This document shows positions 41,907 to 51,264 of a stretch of 64,000 nt of DNA, one piece after another. Position 1 is the first letter of the stretch. Each line of letters begins with the position of its first letter. The notes under the pieces are model-generated. The model was not told where the DNA came from. It did not search any database and worked only from the letters and a program-made list of their open reading frames with translations. Position numbers and translations under genes: made by a program. This DNA is from an uncultured Bacteroidales bacterium (lineage in GTDB: Bacteria; Bacteroidota; Bacteroidia; Bacteroidales; P3). The stretch covers positions 1 to 64,000 of the forward strand of contig ONBK01000010.1 in the NCBI GenBank assembly GCA_900316055.1. The letters are read 5' to 3'.

Positions 41907-43688
41907 ATGGAAAACAAGAAATATCGCAATCTGACGACAGCAGAGATCTCGCAGTTGGAAGGATATGGGAATTGTGCGGAGGACTGGACCACCGTGTGGG
42001 TGGCCGAGCCTTTCTGCGCCGAATGTGTGAGGAACAGCACCTTCGAGGGGACAGTCATCCTTGGTGCTATCGAGAACCATAAACATACCGATGAGGCCCT
42101 CAGCCTCCGCGAGGGTATCTATAACTCCACCCTTGTCAATGTCACCTTCGGCAACCACCCGACAGTACATAACGTGCACATGCTCAGTGGCTACACCGTG
42201 GGTGATGACGTGCTTCTTTTCAATATTGACGAGATGACTTGCAATCCGTCGAATCTCGTGTGGCTCGAACCCATGAACGAGAACGGAGGTCGCAAGATAC
42301 TGCCTTTTAGCGGTATGACTATTGGCGATGCCTATATGTGGGCTCGCTATCGTGGCCGCAAGGCGTTCATGGAAAGGCTGGAGCAGTTCACTCGTGACCT
42401 CCTTGCCACCGACGAAGGTCGTTATGGTAGGGTAGGGGACTGCTGTGTCATCAAGAACACTAAGAGTCTCCACAATCTCATCATTCGTTCTTCAAAAGAG
42501 GATTCCTCGCGTGTCGACAGCTGCATCACCCTCCGAGACGGTGTTGTGGGTTATGGCTGTACTATTGAATACGGTGTTATAGCCGAACGATTCCTGTTGG
42601 GAGAGCATGTGCATCTTGAGTTTGGTCTCCGCCTGAACGACACCGTGGTGGGTGACAATAGTACGTTAGCACGTTGCGAGGTTGGCAACAGCATCATCTT
42701 CCCTGCCCACGAGCAGCACCACAATAATTCGTTCCTCATCGCTGGCCTCATCATGGGGCAAAGCAACATTGCCGCTGGCGGCACCATAGGCAGCAATCAC
42801 AACTCGCGCACCGCCGACAACGAACTTGCCGCGGGACGCGGCTTCTGGCCGGGCCTCTGCTGCTCTTTCAAACACTCCTCACGCTTTGCATCCTACTGCC
42901 TGTTAGCCAAAGGTGACTACCCTGCAGAGCTGGACATCACGCTACCCTTCGCATTGGTGAACAACAATGTCAGCAAGGATCAGCTAGAGGTGATGCCCGC
43001 GTATTGGTGGATGTACAATATGTACGCCATGGATCGCAACAGCAAGAAGTTCGCCAAACGCGACAAGCGAAAAATTAAGGCCCAACATATCGAGTTCGAC
43101 AACCTCGCCCCCGATACCGCTGAGGAGATTTTCTGCGGAATGGAACAGTTGCGTAAGTGGAGGACGAAGAGTGGAGAGTGGAAAGTGGAAAGAGGGGAAA
43201 TGGAAAAGAGCAAGCGCCCTACCTTGATTCTCAAAGGGGAAGAGGGTTTGAAAGCCTATGAAGAGATGCTTGTCTTCTATGCTATGAAAAACCTCGAAAG
43301 TGGAGAGAGGAAAGTGGAGAGAGGAAAGTGTGAGACCGATTGGGTCAATATCGGTGGTCAATTGGTTTCCAAACCCGATATGGAGCACCTTATTACCGAT
43401 GTGGAGAATGGCACTATCTGCAGTTGGCAACAGTTGCACGACCGCATGGATACCCTCTGGGAAGCCTATCCCGCCCAGCGTGAAGCCCATGCCTATGGTG
43501 TGCTCTGTCGTTTGTCCGGTGTTGACCAACTCGACGACACTCTCTGGCATCAATACCAGCAGCGTTACGAAGAAATCAAGATCTATATTGAAGAGCAGAA
43601 AGTGGCCAGCCGTCACAAAGATGAGGTGAACCCCTTCCGTAACATGACCTACTGGGACGATGACGAGCGCGCTGCGGTGCTCAGTTAA
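41907..43688 (+). CDS. DUF4954 family protein with left-handed beta-helix
   Basis: A 593-residue Bacteroidetes protein. The first part (about 1-330) has hexapeptide-type repeats (ILGAIENHKHT, STLARCEVGNSIIFPAH, SNIAAGGTIGSNHNS) expected of a left-handed beta-helix, as in sugar-nucleotide acyl- or nucleotidyl-transferases. The C-terminus is helical. Two stretches (43155-43205 and 43297-43330) are in-frame simple repeats (SGEWKVERG-like) that resemble intergenic spacers. It follows nagB, hinting at amino-sugar metabolism, but the reaction is unknown. Confidence 0.85.
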   Translation: MENKKYRNLTTAEISQLEGYGNCAEDWTTVWVAEPFCAECVRNSTFEGTVILGAIENHKHTDEALSLREGIYNSTLVNVTFGNHPTVHNVHMLSGYTVGDDVLLFNIDEMTCNPSNLVWLEPMNENGGRKILPFSGMTIGDAYMWARYRGRKAFMERLEQFTRDLLATDEGRYGRVGDCCVIKNTKSLHNLIIRSSKEDSSRVDSCITLRDGVVGYGCTIEYGVIAERFLLGEHVHLEFGLRLNDTVVGDNSTLARCEVGNSIIFPAHEQHHNNSFLIAGLIMGQSNIAAGGTIGSNHNSRTADNELAAGRGFWPGLCCSFKHSSRFASYCLLAKGDYPAELDITLPFALVNNNVSKDQLEVMPAYWWMYNMYAMDRNSKKFAKRDKRKIKAQHIEFDNLAPDTAEEIFCGMEQLRKWRTKSGEWKVERGEMEKSKRPTLILKGEEGLKAYEEMLVFYAMKNLESGERKVERGKCETDWVNIGGQLVSKPDMEHLITDVENGTICSWQQLHDRMDTLWEAYPAQREAHAYGVLCRLSGVDQLDDTLWHQYQQRYEEIKIYIEEQKVASRHKDEVNPFRNMTYWDDDERAAVLS

Positions 43689-43710
43689 ATCGCGCCTCTA
43701 AGGCAAAAGA

Positions 43711-43746
43711 AAAACCGCTCCTTTTCGGGAGCGGTTTTGTTTTTTC
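43711..43746. terminator. Bidirectional terminator between the DUF4954 gene and rpsT
   Basis: AAAACCGCTCC (43711-43721) pairs with GGAGCGGTTTT (43728-43738), with T runs on both strands. Confidence 0.88.
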
Positions 43747-43758
43747 AAGAATTCGCAA

Positions 43759-44010
43759 TTACATGGCGTTGACCTGGCGCATGCATTTCGACTTGAGGTT
43801 GGCAGCTTTGTTCTTGTGGATAACATTGCGCTTAGCCAACTTGTCGATGATGCTAATCATCTTGGGCAGACGCTCGGTAGCCACGGCCTTGTCTTCCAGA
43901 GCACGGAAGTCGCGCAGAGCGTTGCGCATGGTCCTGGCGTAGTATCTGTTCTCAACTCTTCTTTTTTCGCTCGAGCGAATTCTCTTTTTTGCAGACTTGT
44001 GGTGTGCCAT
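43759..44010 (-). CDS. rpsT: 30S ribosomal protein S20
   Basis: An 83-residue basic protein, MAHHKSAKKRIRSSEKRR at the start, then NALRDFRALEDK and NVIHKNKAANLKSKCMRQV near the end, all typical of S20, which binds 16S rRNA in the small subunit. It lies downstream of tRNA-Glu on the same strand, separated by a repeated TAATTTC spacer (44014-44037). Co-transcription is likely. Confidence 0.97.
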   Translation of the reverse strand: MAHHKSAKKRIRSSEKRRVENRYYARTMRNALRDFRALEDKAVATERLPKMISIIDKLAKRNVIHKNKAANLKSKCMRQVNAM

Positions 44011-44046
44011 TTTTTAATTTCTAATTTCTAATTTCTTGTTTCTATT

Positions 44047-44124
44047 TGGTACCGCGTGCGGGATTCGAACCCGCGATTTTAAGAATGAAAATCTTACGTC
44101 CTGGGCCTACTAGACGAACGCGGC
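44047..44124 (-). tRNA. tRNA-Glu (anticodon TTC), CCA encoded
   Basis: Minus-strand cloverleaf: acceptor GCCGCGT with ACGCGGT (first pair G-T), anticodon stem TAAGA/TCTTA around TTTTCAT (anticodon TTC), T arm CGGGTTCGAATCCCG, then discriminator A and CCA at 44047-44050. It reads GAA and GAG. It is followed by rpsT. Confidence 0.93.
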
Positions 44125-44165
44125 AGAAGGCTTTTTTAGGGCTTTTCGTCTCTCAAAAGCGGGTG

Positions 44166-44196
44166 CAAAATTACGAACATTTTCCGACATGGCAAA
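44166..44196 (-). promoter_or_regulatory. Promoter for tRNA-Glu and rpsT
   Basis: On the minus strand TTTG (44193-44196), 19 bases, TAATTTTG (44166-44173): full consensus, 41 bases before the tRNA. Confidence 0.75.
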
Positions 44197-44233
44197 ATTT
44201 TTTTCAACTCCTTTGGTTAATATCTTTTTCAAA

Positions 44234-44923
44234 TTATTCGCTATCTGCCTGAAAACGAAATCCTAAACGCTTACCAGTGACCAGTGATTTTTTGTCGAAA
44301 TTGGTTCTCATCTCACCCACCGAAACAAGCTTAACTTCATCGTATGGGGGGGTCAGAAGATCAAAATTGGTGGTATACTCGATTGCCGATTCGATAATTC
44401 CCTGCACAGAATCGCTGTTAATTACTGAGGTATTGAAGTTTGTGTACAGCATACCCAGTTCACGCTTGCCCTCGATGAAGTAGTGCTTTTCGTTGTTAAC
44501 GAATACGCGTCCAATCATATAGCCTAAATCATTGTCGCGTTGGTAAGCAAAACTATCGGCCAAAAAATTATAGATGTGAATCACGCCGCAGTAGCTTCGT
44601 TTCGGATTCTCACGCACGTAAGGAGTTTTCATCACTTGGTGATCGCGAGAGAATTCGAAAACATTCGAGTGCATCATGAATAGCAGGATATCGCCAGCGA
44701 ACTTCACCTCGAACTCAAAGTCGCCTCGGTCGGTGAACTCGAACGCCACATGTTTGCCCTCTTCGTGGCATCGTGTGCGGAAGAGTTCAATAAGTTCACG
44801 TGTCTGCTCGCGGAAGAGCTCGAAGGTCTCTTTCGTAGCTCCATATACGTTCTGTTTCAGTTCGCTTTTGCTGAAAACCAAGTTTTTGAGAGATTCTTTC
44901 AGTTCCATAACATATTCTTTCAA
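44234..44923 (-). CDS. Conserved hypothetical protein
   Basis: A 229-residue soluble protein with no signal peptide. It begins MKEYVMELKESLKNLVFSKS and carries AFEFTDRGDFEFEVKFAGDI and GVIHIYNFLADSFAYQRDND. I recall similar proteins in Bacteroidales but know no function. It is transcribed leftward, after the C69 peptidase gene (gap 27). Confidence 0.7.
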   Translation of the reverse strand: MKEYVMELKESLKNLVFSKSELKQNVYGATKETFELFREQTRELIELFRTRCHEEGKHVAFEFTDRGDFEFEVKFAGDILLFMMHSNVFEFSRDHQVMKTPYVRENPKRSYCGVIHIYNFLADSFAYQRDNDLGYMIGRVFVNNEKHYFIEGKRELGMLYTNFNTSVINSDSVQGIIESAIEYTTNFDLLTPPYDEVKLVSVGEMRTNFDKKSLVTGKRLGFRFQADSE

Positions 44924-44950
44924 CCCTCTTTTAACGTTGGTAAACGGATA

Positions 44951-46678
44951 TTATTGTGTCTGTAGCACCTCGCCCTTGTCATCGACAATTTGGCGGTAGA
45001 ACCATTCTGGGTAAGGAGGTTGCTGGGGGGAGCGGACGACACCCGTCGGGGTGGTTTCTATCTTGCCGTCCTTCAAATGCTTGATGTTTCCGTCGATATA
45101 TTTCATCAGGAGCAGTTGGTCAAGTTCTCTCCAGCGGCGCATCATCTTTTCGGCATTGTCGTTGCAGAAACGATTGAGGGCACCCACCAGACGCACTTCA
45201 TTGTCCTCCTGCGCCCAGCGTCTGGCATAAGATGTCTCATTGCCGACAAATTCATCCTCCAACTCGTGTTGTACGCGTTGCACGTCGACAATCATCGAGT
45301 CGTAGCGCAGGTAGCAGAAGTTGCTCACGCGGTTGAAGAGCCAGAAGGCGGCGGTCTCGCTATAGCGGCTCATGGAACCGTTGCCCTCTTCGAAGCAGAT
45401 GGGAATCTGGGTGCAGCCGCAGTAGACGGGGCAGTAGCAGGTGCTGTAGGTATCGTCGACGCCGAACCATAGGACACCGCCGAGTTTCGATGGCAGCCAT
45501 TTGCGGCACTGCGCCACGAAGCTGAAGCCTGTCTGCTGGGTGCTGATGGCGCGTTCGTGGATATAGCGCTTGCCGTCGACCTCGAAATCCATAGGCCGCC
45601 AGCGATAGGGGCAGTGGAAGGGACCAGCGCCCACATCCTGGGTCATGTCCATCGGAGTGCCCTCGAAGTGGTCGCGCATCAAGGCCATCACATCCTGTAC
45701 GCTAAGCTTGCGGTTGGGCTTCACCCAAAGGGGCAGTCGCTCGGCGGTGGCATCACCCATGGCGAAAGCCTCGTAGCGTTTCATATCGTCTGCACAGCGG
45801 TTGAACATCGCATATACGCGCGCCTCACAGGCACGGAGACCCGAAAAGGTCAGCGGGTTGTAGGTGTCGGCGAAGGAGAAGAAGGGGGCGGGGTCTTTAG
45901 TCTTTATTCTAACATTTTCATGCGGTATTTCCGTGTAGAACCCATTTTTCTGTGCGAAAGTGAACACATCTTCGCTGTAGACGCACTCTACCTCTGGCTC
46001 GAAGATATGTTCGATATGCTTGCTGCTGATGGCGTGATGCGGACCTTTCTTGTTCCATTTGAAAGGTTCCTTGGGGAAGGTAGTGATGCGAGCCTGGTTG
46101 GCGTGGCCGCAGATGTAACCGTCGGGCACGCGACGAGCCACCCACACGGCGCCCTTCTCGTCGCCCTTGTTGATGATTTCGAAGATCCACACCTCGTCGG
46201 GGTCAGCGAGGGAGAAACTCTCGCCGCCGTCGCTAAAGCCGTATGTGCTTACCAATTCATGCATCACCTTGATGGCCTCGCGGCAGTTGCTGGCGCGCTG
46301 CAGGGTGACATAGATGAGATTTCCGTAGTCGATGCCCACTCCGGAGCCGTGCGCCAGCTCTTTGCGGCCACCCCAGGTGGTCTCGCCCATGGCTAACTGG
46401 TGCTCGTTGATGAAGCCCACCACTTGGTAGGTATGTGCCGGCTGTGGTATCTCTATTTGGAATTTCAGCGAGCCGTAGTTGTAGAGTTTCAGCATCTCGC
46501 CGGGCTTGTGGTCGGCAGCAGCGCAATAGCGCAGCTGCCCGTAACGCACATGGCTATCAGCGGCATAGGTGATGAAGGTGCTGCCGTCAGAAGAGGCCCC
46601 TTTCGAAACGATAAGGTTGGTACACGCCGGCACAGTCGTCGTTGCTGCCAGCATTAGGAGAAGAATCAGTCGTTTCAT
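44951..46678 (-). CDS. C69 family (U34) dipeptidase, exported
   Basis: A 575-residue protein from ATG 46678, which gives a signal peptide ending TTTVPA. The following cysteine (ACTNLIVSKGASSDG) is the N-terminal nucleophile expected of PepD-type C69 enzymes. Further family motifs are GETTWGGR, ESFSLADPDEVWIFEI and ARRVPDGYICGHANQARI. It should cut dipeptides in the periplasm, supplying amino acids. The N-terminal Met at 46714 would disrupt the signal and is rejected. It lies 41 bases after the glycosyltransferase operon on the same strand. Confidence 0.9.
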   Translation of the reverse strand: MKRLILLLMLAATTTVPACTNLIVSKGASSDGSTFITYAADSHVRYGQLRYCAAADHKPGEMLKLYNYGSLKFQIEIPQPAHTYQVVGFINEHQLAMGETTWGGRKELAHGSGVGIDYGNLIYVTLQRASNCREAIKVMHELVSTYGFSDGGESFSLADPDEVWIFEIINKGDEKGAVWVARRVPDGYICGHANQARITTFPKEPFKWNKKGPHHAISSKHIEHIFEPEVECVYSEDVFTFAQKNGFYTEIPHENVRIKTKDPAPFFSFADTYNPLTFSGLRACEARVYAMFNRCADDMKRYEAFAMGDATAERLPLWVKPNRKLSVQDVMALMRDHFEGTPMDMTQDVGAGPFHCPYRWRPMDFEVDGKRYIHERAISTQQTGFSFVAQCRKWLPSKLGGVLWFGVDDTYSTCYCPVYCGCTQIPICFEEGNGSMSRYSETAAFWLFNRVSNFCYLRYDSMIVDVQRVQHELEDEFVGNETSYARRWAQEDNEVRLVGALNRFCNDNAEKMMRRWRELDQLLLMKYIDGNIKHLKDGKIETTPTGVVRSPQQPPYPEWFYRQIVDDKGEVLQTQ

Positions 46679-46719
46679 ATTGTCGTCAATAAAAGTGTCG
46701 TATACATAACGCATTCTGC

Positions 46720-47862
46720 CTAATTATATTGCGGGTGGATGTAGGCTATTGTTTTCCAAATCATGGTGAGCCACACCACGGTGAAGCTGAAGACGTTTAG
46801 GTAGAATGTCTTGTTCAACAGTTGATGCACTGCATCGGGACACAGCAGGTCGATGGGGACGATGCACACTAGTACGAAGACCACCCATAACATTATTTTG
46901 TCGAATAGAGTGTGCTTTTCCCAGACATACCAACACATCAGGTATCCCGTCAATGCTATCACATAGGTGTGGGTCTCTGTGGCCTCGCTGAAGAGGACGA
47001 TGTAGCCCATCAGTATCCCTAGGACCTGAACACGTAAGAGGAAATCGTTCCAGTGGCTCCGGAGAAAGAAGAAGAGGACGACGAGGAGTAGCAGGAAGAA
47101 AGCTTGGAAAAGGCGCATGTGAGGCAGGATGCCTGGAATGGCATAGATCAGCGAGGGATAGTTCCCCGTGTTGTCGTGATGGGTGGTGAGGGCATTGAAC
47201 CACTCGGTATACCAGGGAACGAGCCCGTCGACGCCAGTCATCAGAACAGGCAACGCCAAAAGTCCGATGCCGCAAAGGGCTGCATATCCTATGTTGCGCC
47301 ACATTTTGGGATAGCAGAAGAGCAACCCTATCTCGATGATTCCATAGATTTTTGTGGTGGCGGAAATCATGATGAGCAACACTGCCCAGAAAGGACGGTC
47401 TTTTTCGAGCAGGATGAATGCCCAAACGAATAGGTAGCAAACCACCAGGTTATACTGGAAACAGAAAAGGCTGACGAGGATGAGTGGCAGTAGATAGAGC
47501 GTGATTTGAGCAGAGTGGTTGTTGAGTTTACAGGGGAGTTTCTTGATAGCGATGAAAAGTAGGGTATAGTTGAGGGTGTTCCACAACAGGCCGCAGAGCC
47601 AAGTTGGAAGAAATGCAAAGGGGGTGAAAAGGATGTTGAAGACAGGCGTATAGAGGAAGAAACGGCCGTGTTGTGCAGTGAATTCGTCGGTATAAGCAGA
47701 GACCCCCAGCCAGAACTGCTGGGTGGCATCACGGTAGACCATTAGGTTGGCTGCCCGGTTGTGTGCCAATTCCATCGCTGTGGCCAGCAATCCCAACACC
47801 AATCCTAGAATGTAGACATTTACAGGATTAGTGAAGAAGGCTTTTATCTTCTCAGTTCTCAT
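46720..47862 (-). CDS. GT87-like (DUF2029) membrane glycosyltransferase
   Basis: A 380-residue polytopic membrane protein with about nine to ten hydrophobic segments (VYILGLVLGLLATAMELAH, LYLLPLILVSLFCF, LIMISATTKIYGIIEIGLLF, FFLLLLVVLFFFL). The shape and ATTKIYG motif fit GT87/DUF2029 enzymes, which use polyprenyl-phosphate sugars. The start at 47862 overlaps the GT2 gene by 11 bases, so the two act together: GT2 would charge the lipid and this protein use it outside. Confidence 0.82.
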   Translation of the reverse strand: MRTEKIKAFFTNPVNVYILGLVLGLLATAMELAHNRAANLMVYRDATQQFWLGVSAYTDEFTAQHGRFFLYTPVFNILFTPFAFLPTWLCGLLWNTLNYTLLFIAIKKLPCKLNNHSAQITLYLLPLILVSLFCFQYNLVVCYLFVWAFILLEKDRPFWAVLLIMISATTKIYGIIEIGLLFCYPKMWRNIGYAALCGIGLLALPVLMTGVDGLVPWYTEWFNALTTHHDNTGNYPSLIYAIPGILPHMRLFQAFFLLLLVVLFFFLRSHWNDFLLRVQVLGILMGYIVLFSEATETHTYVIALTGYLMCWYVWEKHTLFDKIMLWVVFVLVCIVPIDLLCPDAVHQLLNKTFYLNVFSFTVVWLTMIWKTIAYIHPQYN

Positions 47863-48808
47863 ATTCCTTTTCCTGTTTCTTGTATTCTCTGATGATGTAG
47901 GCCGGTCTTTTTTTGGTTTCGATGTATATCCTTCCGATATATTCTCCAAGGATGCCTACCGTAAGCAGCTGGACACCGCTCAGGAAAAGTATGATGATAA
48001 TCAGCGTGGGATAGCCGGGAACTACTTCTCCAAAGAAGATGGTCTTGAAAAGAACGACCATCATATAGATGAAAGCACCAGAAGAGACGAGAATTCCGAG
48101 CATAGTGGCAAACTTTAGGGGAATTGTGGTGAAAGATACCATACCCTCGATGGCCAGTTTGAACAATTGTCCTGTACTCCATGACGATTGGCCGGCCACT
48201 CTCTCTTGGGTTTCGAATTCAACGCCTATCTTCTTGAACCCCATGAAACAGAAGAGTCCTTTGGTGTAGCGTTCGGACTCTTTCATCTCTTTGAGTGCCT
48301 CTACACATTTTTTGTCCAGCAGGCGGAAGTCGCCCACATTGGGGAGCATCTCGTAGCGGACAAATTTCTGCAGGAGTTTGTAGTAAAACAAGGTGAGGTG
48401 CTTCTTCATCCAGCTCTCTTTCCCACGGGTCACCCGCTTGCCGTAGACATCTTCATAGCCTTCCTCCCATTTCTGCAGCATCTCGGAGATGACGTGGGGC
48501 GGGTGTTGCAGGTCGGCATCCATGATGACTACGCAGTCGCCTTGGGCATAGTTAAGGCCGGCAAACATGGCGCTCTCTTTCCCGAAGTTGCGGGAAAGTT
48601 CGATATAACTTACCCGGTCGTCTTTCTCGTATAGCGACTTCATTACTTCAATGGTCTTGTCGCTGCTCCCGTCGTCGACCAAAAGCAGCTCCCAAGCATA
48701 TTCCCTCCACTTGGGGTCGTTGTCCATTAAGTTTGAGACGGTGTTGTAGAGGAGAGGCAGAGACTCTTCTTCATTATGACAGGGAACTAGAATAGTGACT
48801 TTTTTCAT
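47852..48808 (-). CDS. GT2 polyprenyl-phosphate glycosyltransferase (GtrB/DPM1-like)
   Basis: A 318-residue enzyme. The GT-A domain shows VTILVPCHNEEESLPLLYN, LLLVDDGSSDKT and VIMDADLQHPP (DxD-type). QSSWSTGQLFKLAIEG and two C-terminal membrane segments follow, as in GtrB/ArnC enzymes. It moves a sugar from a nucleotide donor to polyprenyl phosphate at the inner membrane. It overlaps the deacetylase gene (ATGA at 48805-48808) and the GT87 gene. Confidence 0.93.
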   Translation of the reverse strand: MKKVTILVPCHNEEESLPLLYNTVSNLMDNDPKWREYAWELLLVDDGSSDKTIEVMKSLYEKDDRVSYIELSRNFGKESAMFAGLNYAQGDCVVIMDADLQHPPHVISEMLQKWEEGYEDVYGKRVTRGKESWMKKHLTLFYYKLLQKFVRYEMLPNVGDFRLLDKKCVEALKEMKESERYTKGLFCFMGFKKIGVEFETQERVAGQSSWSTGQLFKLAIEGMVSFTTIPLKFATMLGILVSSGAFIYMMVVLFKTIFFGEVVPGYPTLIIIILFLSGVQLLTVGILGEYIGRIYIETKKRPAYIIREYKKQEKEYEN

Positions 48809-49620
48809 GATTTAGTACTCTTTTGGGTTGGGATGGAACCTTTCAGATAGGCGTCGGCCAGTTCACTGTAGGTGCAGAAGACAGTTTCGTTGCTCTTTAG
48901 GTCGACAATCAATTCGCGTAGCCGATGGTACATTCCCTGTCCGGCATTGCGACGTATGATGTAGGGGAGTTTGAATTCTGGATGTTCCCCCAGTGGATAG
49001 AACTCCCATGGATGGAAATAGGTGTTGAAATAGCCGTCATGCTTCAGGATACGTCGGCTCAACCGCTTGTAGTACCATAACGGAAAGTTATGAAGTGTCA
49101 GCCAGAACATGGGAAGTCTCAGGAACGGTGATACCGATGCGGGAATCTGCACCAATCCTTCTTCGGTGAAGCAGGTTCGGGGTGTGGACAAGTGCATGTA
49201 GCGTCCCGGGATGAAGCAGGGGTTGAGAGAAGCGTTGTAGAGGTAGCCATTCCTCTTGAGTTCAGCAAGGTCAAGAGGGAACATACGAGGTTGGCGGTAG
49301 CCTTTGACGTTGAGTCCTGTCAGCGATTCCAACACACGCTTGCTTTCGGCCAAGTCGGAAGGCTGGGGATTCCAATGATCGCATCCGTGAGCCGCAATCT
49401 CATGTCCTTCGGTGATGACGCGTTCAATCGCCTCGGGCGCATGCTGCGCAAAATTCGTGGTACAGAAGAAAGTGGCCTTCACCCCACACTCTTTGAGGCA
49501 GTCGAGAATGCGGTTGATACCGTATACCGATACCTCCATGCCTTCTTTCAGTGTGTCCCATTCGACACCGTGTTCGCGGGGTACATCAAACTCTTCTGTG
49601 TCGAAACTGAGTGCAATCAT
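48805..49620 (-). CDS. Polysaccharide deacetylase family protein
   Basis: A 271-residue NodB-type protein: IALSFDTEEFD (catalytic and metal Asp), HEIAAHGCDHWNP (metal His pair) and YFNTYFHPWEFYP. The C-terminal half resembles DUF3473-type exopolysaccharide deacetylases. It is first in a three-gene leftward operon with GT2 and GT87, so it probably modifies a surface glycan. No signal peptide is present, as in related proteins. Confidence 0.88.
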   Translation of the reverse strand: MIALSFDTEEFDVPREHGVEWDTLKEGMEVSVYGINRILDCLKECGVKATFFCTTNFAQHAPEAIERVITEGHEIAAHGCDHWNPQPSDLAESKRVLESLTGLNVKGYRQPRMFPLDLAELKRNGYLYNASLNPCFIPGRYMHLSTPRTCFTEEGLVQIPASVSPFLRLPMFWLTLHNFPLWYYKRLSRRILKHDGYFNTYFHPWEFYPLGEHPEFKLPYIIRRNAGQGMYHRLRELIVDLKSNETVFCTYSELADAYLKGSIPTQKSTKS

Positions 49621-49725
49621 ATGTGGAGTTTAAAAGGGTTAAAAGTTAAAGGTTTAAAGGGTTTATAAGGCCAAAATCATATTGCAAAAGTACAAAAAGT
49701 TTTTCAAACATCAGATTTTTTTTCG

Positions 49726-49733
49726 TATTTTTG
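49726..49733 (+). promoter_or_regulatory. Promoter -7 element for cysS
   Basis: TATTTTTG followed by CA, 20 bases before ATG 49754. 49627-49665 upstream is a TTTAAAGG-type simple repeat spacer. Confidence 0.6.
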
Positions 49734-49753
49734 CACCTCAATAGTATAGAACT

Positions 49754-51244
49754 ATGGAACAGAATCTTTTAATATACAATACTTTAAGTCGGCAGAAGGA
49801 ACTCTTCAAGCCGATTACCGAGGGCCGTGTGGGCATGTATGTCTGTGGCCCCACCGTTTACGGCGACGGCCATCTGGGTCACGCGCGTCCCGCCATCACC
49901 TTTGATGTGGTCTATCGCTACCTTAGCCACCTCGGCTACAAGGTGCGCTATGTGCGCAATATCACCGACGTGGGACACCTGGAGCACGATGCCGATGAGG
50001 GTGAGGACAAGATTGCCAAGAAGGCCCGCCTCGAGCAGCTCGAGCCCATGGAGGTGGCGCAGTACTACACCAACCGCTACCATGCCGCCATGGAGCGCCT
50101 CAACGTGCTGCCCCCCAGTATCGAGCCTCACGCCTCTGGCCACATCATGGAGCAGATAGCCCTCGTGCAGAGCATCCTCGACGCTGGCTACGCCTATGTC
50201 TCCAACGGTAGCGTCTATTTCGACGTGCGCAAATACCAGGAGAACACCCACAAATATGGCCAGCTCAGCGGCCGTGTCATTGATGAGATGATCGCCACTA
50301 CACGCGAGCTCGATGGACAGGACGAGAAACATTTCAGTGGCGACTTCGCCCTCTGGAAGAAAGCCGCCCCTGAGCATATCATGCGCTGGTCCTCGCCCTG
50401 GAGCGACGGCTTTCCCGGCTGGCACGCCGAGTGCACCGCCATGGGCGCCAAATACCTCGGCTCGCCCTTCGATATCCACGGCGGCGGCATGGACCTCGTC
50501 TTCCCTCACCACGAAAGTGAGATAGCACAGTGCGTTGCCTCTACGGGTCACGCCCCCTGCCGTTATTGGATGCATAACAACATGATTACCATCAACGGAC
50601 AGAAGATGGGCAAGTCGCTGGGCAACTTCATCACCCTCGACGAGTTCTTTACCGGCAGCCACAAGGACAAGGATGGCAAGGAGATGCTTGAGCAACCCTA
50701 CTCTCCCATGACCATCCGCTTTTTCATCCTCCAGGCTCACTACCGCAGCACCGTTGACTTCAGCAACGAAGCCCTCCAGGCCGCTGAAAAAGGCTTCTCC
50801 AAGCTCATGGAAGCCTATAAAGCGCTATCGCGCCTCACCGGAACTTCTGGAGAATCCGGAATCTCTGGAGTTTCCGACCTCCGTCAGCGCTGCTACGACG
50901 CCATGAACGACGACTTCGCTACCCCGACGGTTATTTCCCACCTCTTCGAGGCCGCCAAGATCATCAACAGCGCTGCCGATGGCAAGCAGAAGCTTTCGCA
51001 AGCCGACATCGACGAGCTGAAGTGGATCTTCGACACCTTCCTCTTCGAAGTGCTCGGTATGAAGGACGAGGCCGCTAGCGACAATACTGCCCTTATCGAT
51101 GGATTGATGCACATCATCCTCGACATCCGCGCCACCGCTAAAGCCAACAAAGACTGGGCTACCAGCGACAAGATTCGCGACGCCCTCAAGGAAGCCGGCG
51201 TCACCGTCAAAGACGGTAAAGATGGTGCCACGTATAGTTTTTAG
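49754..51244 (+). CDS. cysS: Cysteinyl-tRNA synthetase
   Basis: A 496-residue class I synthetase that charges tRNA-Cys. The HIGH-type motif is GHLGHARPA, zinc ligands include the Cys in [11 protein letters not shown] and those of [11 protein letters not shown] with FPHHESE, and the KMSKS motif is KMGKSLGNF. Length is normal. It begins a run of five rightward genes with short gaps (to 54830). Confidence 0.98.
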   Translation: MEQNLLIYNTLSRQKELFKPITEGRVGMYVCGPTVYGDGHLGHARPAITFDVVYRYLSHLGYKVRYVRNITDVGHLEHDADEGEDKIAKKARLEQLEPMEVAQYYTNRYHAAMERLNVLPPSIEPHASGHIMEQIALVQSILDAGYAYVSNGSVYFDVRKYQENTHKYGQLSGRVIDEMIATTRELDGQDEKHFSGDFALWKKAAPEHIMRWSSPWSDGFPGWHAECTAMGAKYLGSPFDIHGGGMDLVFPHHESEIAQCVASTGHAPCRYWMHNNMITINGQKMGKSLGNFITLDEFFTGSHKDKDGKEMLEQPYSPMTIRFFILQAHYRSTVDFSNEALQAAEKGFSKLMEAYKALSRLTGTSGESGISGVSDLRQRCYDAMNDDFATPTVISHLFEAAKIINSAADGKQKLSQADIDELKWIFDTFLFEVLGMKDEAASDNTALIDGLMHIILDIRATAKANKDWATSDKIRDALKEAGVTVKDGKDGATYSF

Positions 51245-51264
51245 TAATGTTTAAAGTTTAAAGA

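Noticed and set aside
44346..44352. G7 tract in the hypothetical gene 44234-44923 as a phase-variation site
   Set aside because: Too short to be a convincing slippage site compared with the G11 and C10 tracts.
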